NCBI GenBank assembly: GCA_029260615.1
Contig: JAJDCX010000034.1
Location: forward strand, 103,703 to 167,702
Origin: Phycisphaeraceae bacterium
Lineage (GTDB): Bacteria > Planctomycetota > Phycisphaerae > Phycisphaerales > Phycisphaeraceae
Length of the DNA: 64,000 nt
Direction of reading: 5' to 3'
Below the pieces are notes generated by a model. That model made no database searches, was not told where the DNA came from, and worked only from the letters and a program-made list of their open reading frames with translations. Every line of letters starts with the position of its first letter. The first letter of the stretch is position 1. The translations under genes and the position numbers were made by a program. Of the stretch, positions 35,868-43,577 are shown piece after piece.

Positions 35868-36791
35868 TTAAAGAAACTGCCAATCCCCGCTGTACAACGT
35901 GTACCCCCACAGCAGCGCATTGGTCAGCCCGTGCGACCAGATCACCGGCCCAAGCCCAAGCTTACGCCCACGACCCTCCCGGTTCGTCCACTTCACCATC
36001 AGACACCACAACACACCGCACGCAATACACCCCATCCAGTCACGCGGGATATGGTTCAACATAAATATAAACGTCGACGCCGCCACGCCAAACACACTCA
36101 CCGCCCCCAACGCCGTCTCATTAAACTGCCGCGTAAACATCGGCGGCTGCTGCGCCGCCCGTTTCACCATCGGCTTATCCATCAGCCACTCGCCGATCAA
36201 CGGCAACTCATCCACCACCTGCAACACCGCCACGCCCGTCTTCTTCATCGAGTGCATCGCACGCAGACAAAGACTCCGGTTAAACACCTCTTCAATAAAC
36301 GGCACGATCATCGCCATCCCCAACAACCGCAACCCGATCCCCACCGAATACGTCCCCGGATATTCCCCCCGCATCGTCTCGAAGTAATGCAACTCCGCCT
36401 CCCCATCCAACGCACCCAACAACTCCCCCCCCATCAACGCTTCCCACCGCACCGGAAGCTCACCCCCGACCCACCAACCCAACCAGATCCACGCACCCGT
36501 CAAAAACACCGCCGACGGGATCACCGACCAATGAAACCAAACCGTCATCTCCGACAATAATTTCCGGTACCGCCACAACATCCCCACCGTCACCAGACAC
36601 TGCGCCGCATATAAATAAGGCAGCGTCCGCGCATCAAAATCACGCGCCAGCCCCACCACAAACATGCACCCCACCCACAGCAGCAGCGGCGCCAACCTCA
36701 CCAGCCAAGGCCCATCCCCCATCGCCCGGTCCACCCCAGCCAGCCGCCCAGCCCCCGTCTCTTGAGTTTCCTGTTTATCAGTCGGATTCAT
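35868..36791 (-). CDS. CAAX-protease-like membrane protein (TIGR03008/CPBP type)
   Basis: The 307-residue membrane protein has about eight hydrophobic segments and the CPBP motif FIEEVFNRSLCLR (EE-x-x-x-R, near residue 175), plus FMLNHIP and the end GPVIWSHGLTNALLWGYTLYSGDW. This combination fits the CAAX prenyl protease-related family seen next to PEP-CTERM/exosortase genes. The acid pair and the two His sites are the proposed metal or catalytic residues. No exosortase is adjacent in the window. Confidence 0.75.
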   Translation of the reverse strand: MNPTDKQETQETGAGRLAGVDRAMGDGPWLVRLAPLLLWVGCMFVVGLARDFDARTLPYLYAAQCLVTVGMLWRYRKLLSEMTVWFHWSVIPSAVFLTGAWIWLGWWVGGELPVRWEALMGGELLGALDGEAELHYFETMRGEYPGTYSVGIGLRLLGMAMIVPFIEEVFNRSLCLRAMHSMKKTGVAVLQVVDELPLIGEWLMDKPMVKRAAQQPPMFTRQFNETALGAVSVFGVAASTFIFMLNHIPRDWMGCIACGVLWCLMVKWTNREGRGRKLGLGPVIWSHGLTNALLWGYTLYSGDWQFL

Positions 36792-36831
36792 ATCGTATTA
36801 GTCTCGTCGTAGGCCCGGGGTCCTGGCTTGC

Positions 36832-36861
36832 CGTTTAGCGGCGGATCGCAGATCCGCGTGT
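36832..36861. repeat. Intergenic hairpin repeat, copy 2 (family B)
   Basis: Identical over 30 bases to 31281-31310, including the GCGGATC-GCA-GATCCGC hairpin. It lies in the divergent gap between the CAAX-protease-like gene and the release-factor-like gene. Confidence 0.8.
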
Positions 36862-37056
36862 CACTTGTTTTCCCCCACTAATCTTCAATCACACCAATCA
36901 CGTTTAATTCCCGTGCGTCTTGCCTTCACCCTTAGCCCCCGCATATTCAAACGACGACGCGCGAGTTCTTAATGCAATCCGTATCACACATCAGCAACCG
37001 AAGACCCGCCAAGCGAGATCTCATCCCCCCCGCCAAACACGCGATACCATACGTCC

Positions 37057-37623
37057 ATGCCCGACCCATTGCCACGCAACCATCCCGCCGACCTCACCGA
37101 CGACGCACTGCTCAAACAATGCACCACCCGTCGCTCCCGCGCCTCCGGCCCAGGCGGCCAGCACCGAAACAAAGTCGAAACCGCCATTGAGCTTACCCAC
37201 ACACCCACCGGCACCTCCGCCTCCGCCAGCGAACGAAGAACCCAGGCCGACAACCACCGCATCGCCCTAAAACGCCTACGCCTTAAACTCGCCATCCAAG
37301 TCCGCACCCCCCTAAACCCCGCCAACGCTCCGGGCATTCCCGAGGGTCCGGGGCTTCCGGGCATTCCGGGGGGACCAAGCCCCCTCTGGCAATCCCGCAC
37401 CCAATCCCGCCGCCTCGTCATCAGCCCCGACCACCACGACTTTCCCCCCATCCTCGCCGAGGCCCTGGACACCCTCGCCGCCCTCAATTACGACACAACA
37501 AAAACCGCTGCTGTGTTAGGCGTCACCGGCTCCCAACTAATAAAACTTTTCCAAAAAGAACCCGCCGTACTAGCCATGGTCAACGCCGAACGCACCAAAC
37601 GTGGGTTGCGGGTTTTACGGTGA
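37057..37623 (+). CDS. GGQ release-factor-like protein (peptidyl-tRNA hydrolase type)
   Basis: The 188-residue protein has an RF-1 domain with the catalytic GGQ in GPGGQHRNKVETAIELTHTPT near residues 30-50. It lacks the codon-recognition domain of RF1/RF2, so a stalled-ribosome rescue or release role is likely. A collagen-like G-x-P stretch (GIPEGPGLPGIPGGP) around residue 90 joins it to a C-terminal helical part (LAALNYDTTKTAAVLGVTGSQLIKLFQKEPAVL) that looks like a DNA- or RNA-binding helix-turn-helix. The linker is encoded by short direct repeats, so it may vary in length. Family sure; exact function not. Confidence 0.8.
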   Translation: MPDPLPRNHPADLTDDALLKQCTTRRSRASGPGGQHRNKVETAIELTHTPTGTSASASERRTQADNHRIALKRLRLKLAIQVRTPLNPANAPGIPEGPGLPGIPGGPSPLWQSRTQSRRLVISPDHHDFPPILAEALDTLAALNYDTTKTAAVLGVTGSQLIKLFQKEPAVLAMVNAERTKRGLRVLR

Positions 37624-37945
37624 CCGCGAGTGCGAACAGAGAACTCGGTTGGCTATAAAATATTACGAGATTTGTCACATTTCTGGTTGCATCGTTGAAA
37701 TAAGGGGGTATACTGTGTATCCGCAAGGTCGGTCGTGCTGTGGCCTAGAGTCACGGCAAAGACGAGTCGGCTAGCAATCTTTTCGCTAGACCATTCCGGT
37801 CTGATTCTCCTTGCAACAATTTGGAAACGTTCTCACTGGAAGCTGCAGATTTCCGTGTGTTCGTGGTTAGGATCGAGAAGGTCTCGGTCCATATTTATCT
37901 CTTTTGGTCCGGCTTTAAGTCAGGCCCAAGAAAGGAGCGGCTGCC
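37624..37945 (+). promoter_or_regulatory. Promoter and long 5' leader of the GHKL ATPase gene
   Basis: No gene is supported in these 322 bases. A sigma-70-like promoter is visible: TTGCAT at 37687-37692, a 16-base spacer, and TATACT at 37709-37714. Transcription would begin near 37721 and leave a leader of about 225 bases before the ATG at 37946, which has a good AAAGGAG site about ten bases upstream. Long leaders can carry regulation, but I see no known riboswitch. Confidence 0.55.
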
Positions 37946-39604
37946 ATGCAGTCAGATTACTACATTGTGCGTCAAGATCAGTTCATCAAAGCAACCCGAG
38001 ATAGCGGGTACAAGGGTACTGATAGTGCCATGTCCGAGTTGATTGATAATTCAATTCAGGCTGGCGCATCGCGCGTCGATATCAAGATGCTCGCAGTCGA
38101 GCAAGAACAGCTTGGTCGCGGTCGAAGGGTGATGCCTCGTGTTGTCGAAATTGGGATTGCAGATAATGGGAAGGGGATGGATGCAGAGTTATTGCGGCGA
38201 GCAGTTCGGTTCGGTGACTCAAATCGGTTTGATGATCGAAACGGCCTTGGTCGTTTCGGAATGGGTCTGCCGAACGCCAGTGTGAGCCAGTGTCAGCGAT
38301 TTGAGGTTTATACCTGGCGTAATGGTGAAATCCCAGTGCTTACCTACATTGATGTTAATGAGATTGCTGAGGGTAAAGTCACCGAGGTTCCAGAACCTAT
38401 GGAGGCACCAATCCCTGCGCCATATGAGGATTTAGTGGACCCTCAACACGGTACTTTGGTCGTTTGGAAATGTTGTGATCGGCTTGACCATGATAAGAGG
38501 CTTGAAACTTTGGAGCGGTCATTAAAACCCGCACTCGGACGTATCTTCCGGCATTTTTTAGCGGCTGATTTTGAGATTACTATTAATGGAGTACCTGTCG
38601 GTCCATTTGACCCGTTATATCTCATGCCCCACGCTAGAATAGGTGGCGATGAATTAGCATCACAGCATGGTGGTGTACTCACCTTCAAGGTGCCTGTTCC
38701 AGACGAGCCTGGCCGCATGTCCTCCGTCGAAGTTGTGTTTTCACTTTTGCCAGAGCTGTGGCAGAACAAATTCAAACGAGATCGTAAGGAATTGCAGCGT
38801 CGGCATATTGAAGTGACACGAGGGTTTAGTATTGTTCGTGCTCGCCGTGAAATCGATCTTATTAAGAGTCCCTACCACGCGAAACACTGGACCGATTCTT
38901 GGTATCGCGTGGAGATACGATTTGACCCCGAGCTTGACGAAGTGTTTGGTGTTACACACACAAAGCAGCATTCTTCAATTAAGGGCGGGTCTGCCATTTA
39001 TGAACAACTTCGCGAGGCTATTACGGGCAATGTCAACACCCTGAAAGATATGATCGTCGCAAGGGGTAAAAAAGCGCATCAGGCCCGAACGAAACCTGCA
39101 GAAGAAGTTGTTGAGAAAGTTGAATCAAGGCTAAAACCCATTGAAGGGCTTGATGATAAGTCACAAGAGCAAGTCGAAACTGAGGTCAAAACCTTCGTCG
39201 ATCAAAGAAGTGATCAGCCGGTCGAAGTTATTCGTGATCTTGAAGACCGATTGTCGAAATATTCTATGTTGGTAGAATATGAATCGCTACCAGGGGCCCC
39301 ATTCTACCGGACCAAGTTAGTTGGTCGATCGATAGTTGTCCTAATTAATACGCACCACCGCTTTTATGAGAGAGTATATCGGCGGATCGAGTCGGAATCC
39401 CCGCTTGGCAAGACTGGTATTGATCTTGTTTTGATGGGACTTGCACGGAGTGAAATCCTTAGCGCTCCTGATGCTCGTACTTGGTACGACGATCAACGCC
39501 ATGAGTGGAGTCAGCATATCAAGACATTCATAGAGCAACTTGAAGATTCAGATCCTGATGATGAGCTTGATTTTGAGAATGGTACGGCATTATTGGCCGT
39601 TTAG
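37946..39604 (+). CDS. GHKL (HSP90/MORC-like) ATPase, standalone, possibly transferred
   Basis: The 552-residue protein carries a GHKL ATP-binding domain at its N-terminus: N-box ELIDNSIQAG (31-40), G1 box DNGKGM (73-78) and G2 lid GLGRFGMGLPNA (100-111). A transducer-like region follows to about residue 360 (EIRFDPELDEVFGVTHTKQHSSI), then a charged helical C-terminus (PAEEVVEKVESRLKPIEGLDDKSQEQVETEV). The DNA is visibly AT-richer than its neighbours, which suggests transfer. The closest known relatives are MORC-type ATPases, often part of defence or DNA-handling systems, but no partner gene is adjacent. A terminator follows at 39628. Confidence 0.8.
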   Translation: MQSDYYIVRQDQFIKATRDSGYKGTDSAMSELIDNSIQAGASRVDIKMLAVEQEQLGRGRRVMPRVVEIGIADNGKGMDAELLRRAVRFGDSNRFDDRNGLGRFGMGLPNASVSQCQRFEVYTWRNGEIPVLTYIDVNEIAEGKVTEVPEPMEAPIPAPYEDLVDPQHGTLVVWKCCDRLDHDKRLETLERSLKPALGRIFRHFLAADFEITINGVPVGPFDPLYLMPHARIGGDELASQHGGVLTFKVPVPDEPGRMSSVEVVFSLLPELWQNKFKRDRKELQRRHIEVTRGFSIVRARREIDLIKSPYHAKHWTDSWYRVEIRFDPELDEVFGVTHTKQHSSIKGGSAIYEQLREAITGNVNTLKDMIVARGKKAHQARTKPAEEVVEKVESRLKPIEGLDDKSQEQVETEVKTFVDQRSDQPVEVIRDLEDRLSKYSMLVEYESLPGAPFYRTKLVGRSIVVLINTHHRFYERVYRRIESESPLGKTGIDLVLMGLARSEILSAPDARTWYDDQRHEWSQHIKTFIEQLEDSDPDDELDFENGTALLAV

Positions 39605-39627
39605 GTATCGCAGTTTTGCCGAAACAC

Positions 39628-39667
39628 AACGCCCCTGGACATACAGTGTTCAGGGGTGTTTTTTTTG
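39628..39667 (+). terminator. Intrinsic terminator after the GHKL ATPase gene
   Basis: Arms AACGCCCCTG and CAGGGGTGTT (one G-U pair) enclose a 13-base loop and are followed by eight T. It starts about 24 bases after the stop codon. Confidence 0.85.
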
Positions 39668-39911
39668 TCATCGTTCCTTAAAAACGGAATCGGGGAACGC
39701 CTATTATTCTCCTCAGAGAAGAAGAAAAAGAGGAGAAGCCCTATTAACAATAGAGTGAGCCCATTCCCAACCTCCTGAATCTGTGTCATCTGCGCAATCT
39801 GTGGATACTCCCGTCCCGTCTCCTCCGCGCTCTCCGCGACCTCTGCGGTGATTCGCCCCCCGCCCTTCTTAGCGCCCTTCGCGACTTCGCGTTTCACCTC
39901 TCCCTGCCACC

Positions 39912-39925
39912 TTTGTGCGCACACT
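39912..39925. repeat. TTTGTGCGCACAC motif
   Basis: TTTGTGCGCACAC shares the 10-bp palindromic core TGTGCGCACA with the site upstream of the sigma-54 activator (9397-9420). It lies inside the repeat-rich gene-free region. Confidence 0.4.
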
Positions 39926-40024
39926 TTGACCCATTTCCCAACCAAAAATCACGCTAAACCAAACTTTTCTTTACCTCAAATCCATCCACCCTTTACAACT
40001 CATTCCCCGGCCGCTTCAACCGCT

Positions 40025-40038
40025 TTTGTGCGCACAAA
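40025..40038. repeat. 14-bp palindrome TTTGTGCGCACAAA
   Basis: This is identical to the core of the 24-bp palindrome at 9397-9420 and has the same CGCTTTTGTGCGC context as 9509-9521. The recurrence suggests a shared DNA-binding site or a repeat-family motif. Confidence 0.45.
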
Positions 40039-40394
40039 CCTGACGCATCCTCCAACTATGGAGACACGATTTATTTTTCAATCGTGCCTGCTGACAACCT
40101 CACGGCGACGATCGACAGCTACCCCGAGCATCCAAAGATTAAAAGGACCGGGACTCGAGGGCTGCCCCCACCCCCGGATGTGTGCCAGCTTCCAACTGTT
40201 ACACAACCGGGATACTGAAAGCGAACGAATGAAAGTTCGAGAGCTTCCGGGGGGGGGCCTTGGTAGCGGACCGTCCCGGCCAGATAACGGATCACAGGAC
40301 ACGGGCTCGACCCGGTCCCGCTGACCCCGCGCCTGCCGTTACCGCCGGAACACCGTGAGATTTATGATTTGAAGAACAAGAAGAAAGACAAAAA

Positions 40395-40579
40395 AACTCA
40401 CCGCCGAGAACACCCAGGACGCAGAGTAAGACAAAGAATAAAGAATGTAGACAGGATGACAGGATTGGCCGGATCAAACGGGGCACGCACAGGCTCCTAA
40501 TCTTATCCTCCCCCTCCTGTCATCCTGCCAAACGCTTCTCCCCTCTTCTCCGCGCCCTCGGTGATCTCGGCGGTGAACT
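40395..40579. repeat. Nested palindromic repeat element, copy 1 (family D)
   Basis: Outer arms AACTCACCGCCGAGA and TCTCGGCGGTGAACT are near-perfect inverted repeats. Nested inside are GACAGGATGACAGGATT (40450-40466) and its complement TCCTGTCATCCTG (40515-40527). The inner pair spans about 80 bases, like the copy at 63673-63754, which keeps the same inner 16-bp arms. It looks like a small dispersed palindromic element rather than a terminator. Confidence 0.7.
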
Positions 40580-40652
40580 TACCACCCGTATCTTTCCTAA
40601 CCCAATCTCCAACCACTAACCCCCAATCCCTAACCCCGATACACTTCCCCTC

Positions 40653-41594
40653 ATGCACCACCTGATGTTCATCGCGATCTGCCTGATCTGGGGGAGCAAC
40701 TTCGTCTTGATGAAGTGGGCCTACATCGCGTTTGGCCCGATCGGCGTAGGCGCAGGCCGAGTGCTCGGCGGGGCGGGCGTGTTGTGGGCGGTGTGGGCCT
40801 TGTCGAATCTCCACACGCACGGCCAAGCTTCCCAGGACGAGGGCGAAAAAGGGTGCGAGACTACTGCAACCAAAGCTTCCGGGTTTCCCGGGGGCGGGGG
40901 GGATTGGTTGGCGTTGATGGTGCCGGTGACGATCGGGTCGATCTACCCGTACATCATGCAGCCGTACCTGATCGGCAAGCATCAGGACAGCGCGTTCTTC
41001 GGGATGATGGTGTGTCTCGTGCCGCTGATGACCGTGCTGGCCTCCGTGCCGATGCTGCGCATCTTCCCGACCGCAAGACAGCTCGGCGGGGTGCTGCTTG
41101 GGCTTTTATGTATGGGCCTACTCTTCCGCGACGGCGGGGTACGCGGGATGTCGGGTTGGGATTTGTTATTAGCGGCGCTGGTCCCGATGAGTTACGCGGT
41201 GAGCAACACCTTCATCAAGCGTCGGCTGTCGAAGATGCCGCCGTTGTTTATGACCGCGATGATCCTGGGCCTGACCAGCCTGGTCATCACACCGGTCGGC
41301 ATCGTGGCAGAAGGCGTCAAGCCGATCAGCGGCCCGGACCTATGGGAAGCGGTTTTAGTGATGGCCTGGCTAGGCATCGTCGGCACGGGGATCGCCACCG
41401 TGCTGTTCTACCGCCTCATCCAGACCCACGGCCCACTCTACGCCGGGATGGTCACCTACGTTATCCCATTGGGCGCACTGTCCTGGGGCTGGTACGACGG
41501 CGAAACCGTAACAGGCGCACAACTCCTGGCACTCGTCGGTGTATTCGCCGCCGTCACCATGGTCCAATGGCCGGGGAAGAAGATTGATGTGTGA
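40653..41594 (+). CDS. EamA/DMT-family transporter
   Basis: This 313-residue membrane protein has about ten hydrophobic helices in two EamA halves. The first starts LMFIAICLIWGSNFVLMKWAYIAFGPIGVGAGRVL (the 'iWGsnF' entry is typical) and the second LLLAALVPMSYAVSNTFIKRRL ('y-A-x-x-x-x-x-x-k'). A hydrophilic insert (GQASQDEGEKGCETTATKASGFPGGGGD) lies near residue 55-80. Likely a metabolite or amino-acid exporter; the substrate cannot be told. Confidence 0.85.
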   Translation: MHHLMFIAICLIWGSNFVLMKWAYIAFGPIGVGAGRVLGGAGVLWAVWALSNLHTHGQASQDEGEKGCETTATKASGFPGGGGDWLALMVPVTIGSIYPYIMQPYLIGKHQDSAFFGMMVCLVPLMTVLASVPMLRIFPTARQLGGVLLGLLCMGLLFRDGGVRGMSGWDLLLAALVPMSYAVSNTFIKRRLSKMPPLFMTAMILGLTSLVITPVGIVAEGVKPISGPDLWEAVLVMAWLGIVGTGIATVLFYRLIQTHGPLYAGMVTYVIPLGALSWGWYDGETVTGAQLLALVGVFAAVTMVQWPGKKIDV

Positions 41595-41649
41595 TTGAGG
41601 ATGTATGAATCGGACTAACAGCGAATGGCTAACCACTAACCACTAACCA

Positions 41650-42132
41650 CTAATCCTCTTCCTCCTCGGCAAACTTATCGAGCTTCACAACATACGGCGA
41701 CTTGATACCAAGGCTCGGGCTGATCAATTCCAATGTGTGGATATTCGACACGATCACAGAGAAGGCGTAGTGCGAGTCGTCGGTCAAAACATTGGCGGCG
41801 TACGGTTTGGCCCAGTCCGCCAGCCGGTCCCAGGTAGGCTGGGGAACCATCGGCGTCTCCAAACGTTTGGCGACCCCGCGAAGCAGGATGGATGTGTCGT
41901 AGGGCGGCACGCCGAACAGCCAGCAGACCGCCGGGCTTTTTTCCAGGTGACGGACCTTGCGCGTGTCCTTGGCACTCAAACTAAACAGCCGGTGCGGCCC
42001 TTCTTCATCCGCGACCGCACCCATCAGTCGGCTGACCGGGGCGAAGTGTTCGTCCACCGTGGTCATGATGCCCACGAACGCCTCGTCGATGAGCTTGATG
42101 GCCAGGTCCAGAGCTTGTCTGTCATCAATCAT
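41650..42132 (-). CDS. Pyridoxamine 5'-phosphate oxidase-like (FMN-binding split-barrel) protein
   Basis: The 160-residue protein has the split-barrel pattern: LIDEAFVGIMTTVDEHFAPVSRLMGAV, HRLFSLSAKDTRKVRHLEKSPAVCWLFG and ILLRGVAKRLETP. This is the 'general stress protein 26'-like group that binds flavin or haem. It ends in an acidic tail (FAEEEED). The gene is divergent from the HD-GYP gene. Physiological role unknown. Confidence 0.75.
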   Translation of the reverse strand: MIDDRQALDLAIKLIDEAFVGIMTTVDEHFAPVSRLMGAVADEEGPHRLFSLSAKDTRKVRHLEKSPAVCWLFGVPPYDTSILLRGVAKRLETPMVPQPTWDRLADWAKPYAANVLTDDSHYAFSVIVSNIHTLELISPSLGIKSPYVVKLDKFAEEEED

Positions 42133-42366
42133 GGTACACCTCTAATCTATCATAAGTTATCCATGTCCTATATCAAGGCCGCAGGCGGAAAATTAGGTTT
42201 TGCCGGGGTTTCTGGGGGGCCAGATGTGCCGGTTATTTGGGCTGGCACGGTGGTGAGGGTTGCGCCCTTGGCAAGGGGTGTCGTTGTGACCGTTACGTCT
42301 TGCCGGACCGTCAAGACACGATCTTCGGTAGCCGACGAACCTGTTAGGAGACGCCAGGGAGAAGCC

Positions 42367-43575
42367 ATGCTGCGCATCGAGACCCGAAACGCCACGCCGG
42401 GGATGAAACTCGCGCTACCGGTGCAGCTGCCCCAAGCACCGTCGCGGCTTCTGCTGCGTGTCGGGTACAAGCTGACCGCGCAAACCATCCACAAACTCGC
42501 CGAACTAAAAATACGGACGCTCTGGGTCGGCTACCCGAGCCTGTCTTTCCTGAGCGAGGTGATTAACGCAGACACGGTCCAGACACAGTCGGTCGTCGCG
42601 GGTCAGATCACCAAGACGTTTGAGGCTGTCCAGCAACAGTCTTCCGCCAAGCTCCCATACCATCTATATACGCGCTCGATCTCCAAGCTTGTGCATCAAT
42701 TGATCTGCAACCCCCAGTCGGCAGTATTTCTGGGCGATCTCAGCGAGGGTGGGGACGACCTGATGCGCCACAGTTCCAGCGTGACCTACCTGTCGCTACT
42801 GCTGGGTCTGAAGCTGGAGGGCTACCTGGTCCGTGAGCGCCGCCACGTCGATCCGGCCCGTGCGGCGGAGGTGGTGAACCTGGGTCTTGGTGCGATGCTG
42901 CACGACGTGGGTATGACGCTACTGCCCGAAGCGGTCCACGCGCGGTACGAGGCGACCGGGGACGAGTCCGACCCGGCGTGGCGCGAGCACACCGCGCTGG
43001 GGTACCGGCTGGTCCGAGGCAAGGTCAGCGCGACCGCGGCCTCGACCGTGTTGCACCACCACCAACACTACGACGGATCGGGTTTCGCCGGGGCGGACTT
43101 CCCGGTCATGCGGCAAAAACGCATCCACATCTTTGCCCGGATCGTGACCGTGGCGGAGCAGTTCGACCGTCTGCGTTACCCAACGGACCGCCCGGGTCAG
43201 CCAACGGTGTGGGCGCTTCGGTGCATGCTTGAGGCTCCGCTGTTCCAACGGTACGATCCACAGGTCCTTGATGCGCTGCTGGCGGTGGTCCCGCCTTATG
43301 CGCCCGGCTCGGTCGTTACCCTTAGCGACGGCCGACACGCGGTGGTCATCGACCACCACCCCCAACGTCCCTGCCGCCCGATCGTCCAGTTGATCCCCGA
43401 CCCGTCGAGGCTGGTAGAGGAGGACCTGCCGCTTGGGCCGATGCTTGATCTGGCCGAACAGTCCCCGCGCGTGTTCGTCGCCCATTGCGACGGGTTCGAT
43501 GTTAGCGACCTGAATTTCGAGCGGCCCACGATCCTTCCGAAGCCAGAAGAAGCGGCCTCGGCCTTGTCAGCGTAA
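42367..43575 (+). CDS. HD-GYP domain protein, c-di-GMP phosphodiesterase-like
   Basis: The 402-residue protein has an N-terminal part of the DUF3391 type (LRIETRNATPGMKLALPVQ ... LLLRVGYKLTAQTIHKLAELKIRTLWVGYP) and a C-terminal HD-GYP domain. Metal ligands are visible: H in DLMRHSSSVTY, HD in GAMLHDVGMTLL, H in WREHTALGYRL and HHHQHYDGSGFAG, D in VAEQFDRL. The GYP motif itself is not obvious. The start is the ATG at 42367 after an AGGGAGA site; the frame is open further upstream (to 41737) by chance. Role: probably c-di-GMP breakdown. Confidence 0.8.
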   Translation: MLRIETRNATPGMKLALPVQLPQAPSRLLLRVGYKLTAQTIHKLAELKIRTLWVGYPSLSFLSEVINADTVQTQSVVAGQITKTFEAVQQQSSAKLPYHLYTRSISKLVHQLICNPQSAVFLGDLSEGGDDLMRHSSSVTYLSLLLGLKLEGYLVRERRHVDPARAAEVVNLGLGAMLHDVGMTLLPEAVHARYEATGDESDPAWREHTALGYRLVRGKVSATAASTVLHHHQHYDGSGFAGADFPVMRQKRIHIFARIVTVAEQFDRLRYPTDRPGQPTVWALRCMLEAPLFQRYDPQVLDALLAVVPPYAPGSVVTLSDGRHAVVIDHHPQRPCRPIVQLIPDPSRLVEEDLPLGPMLDLAEQSPRVFVAHCDGFDVSDLNFERPTILPKPEEAASALSA

Positions 43576-43577
43576 GT

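Larger units (their letters stand above)
39668..40652. other. Gene-free region of about 1 kb made of dispersed repeats
   Basis: No supported gene. The stretch holds low-complexity sequence shared by many planctomycete intergenic regions: a unit rich in CTCCGCGCTCTCCGCGACC and CTGCGGTGA at about 39776-39895, two copies of TTTGTGCGCACA, and the large nested palindrome at 40395-40579. About 40190-40345 is rich in short hairpins (for example GAAC/GTTC with an 8-base loop), which could be a structured RNA, but I match it to no known class. Confidence 0.5.

Noticed and set aside
39668..40652. Known non-coding RNAs (RNase P, tmRNA, SRP RNA, 6S) or tRNA in the gene-free kilobase
   Set aside because: None of their conserved core sequences could be found by eye.
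41737..42366. N-terminal extension of the HD-GYP gene by 210 codons
   Set aside because: The extension runs antisense over the flavin-protein gene; a good ribosome-binding site and family start lie at 42367.
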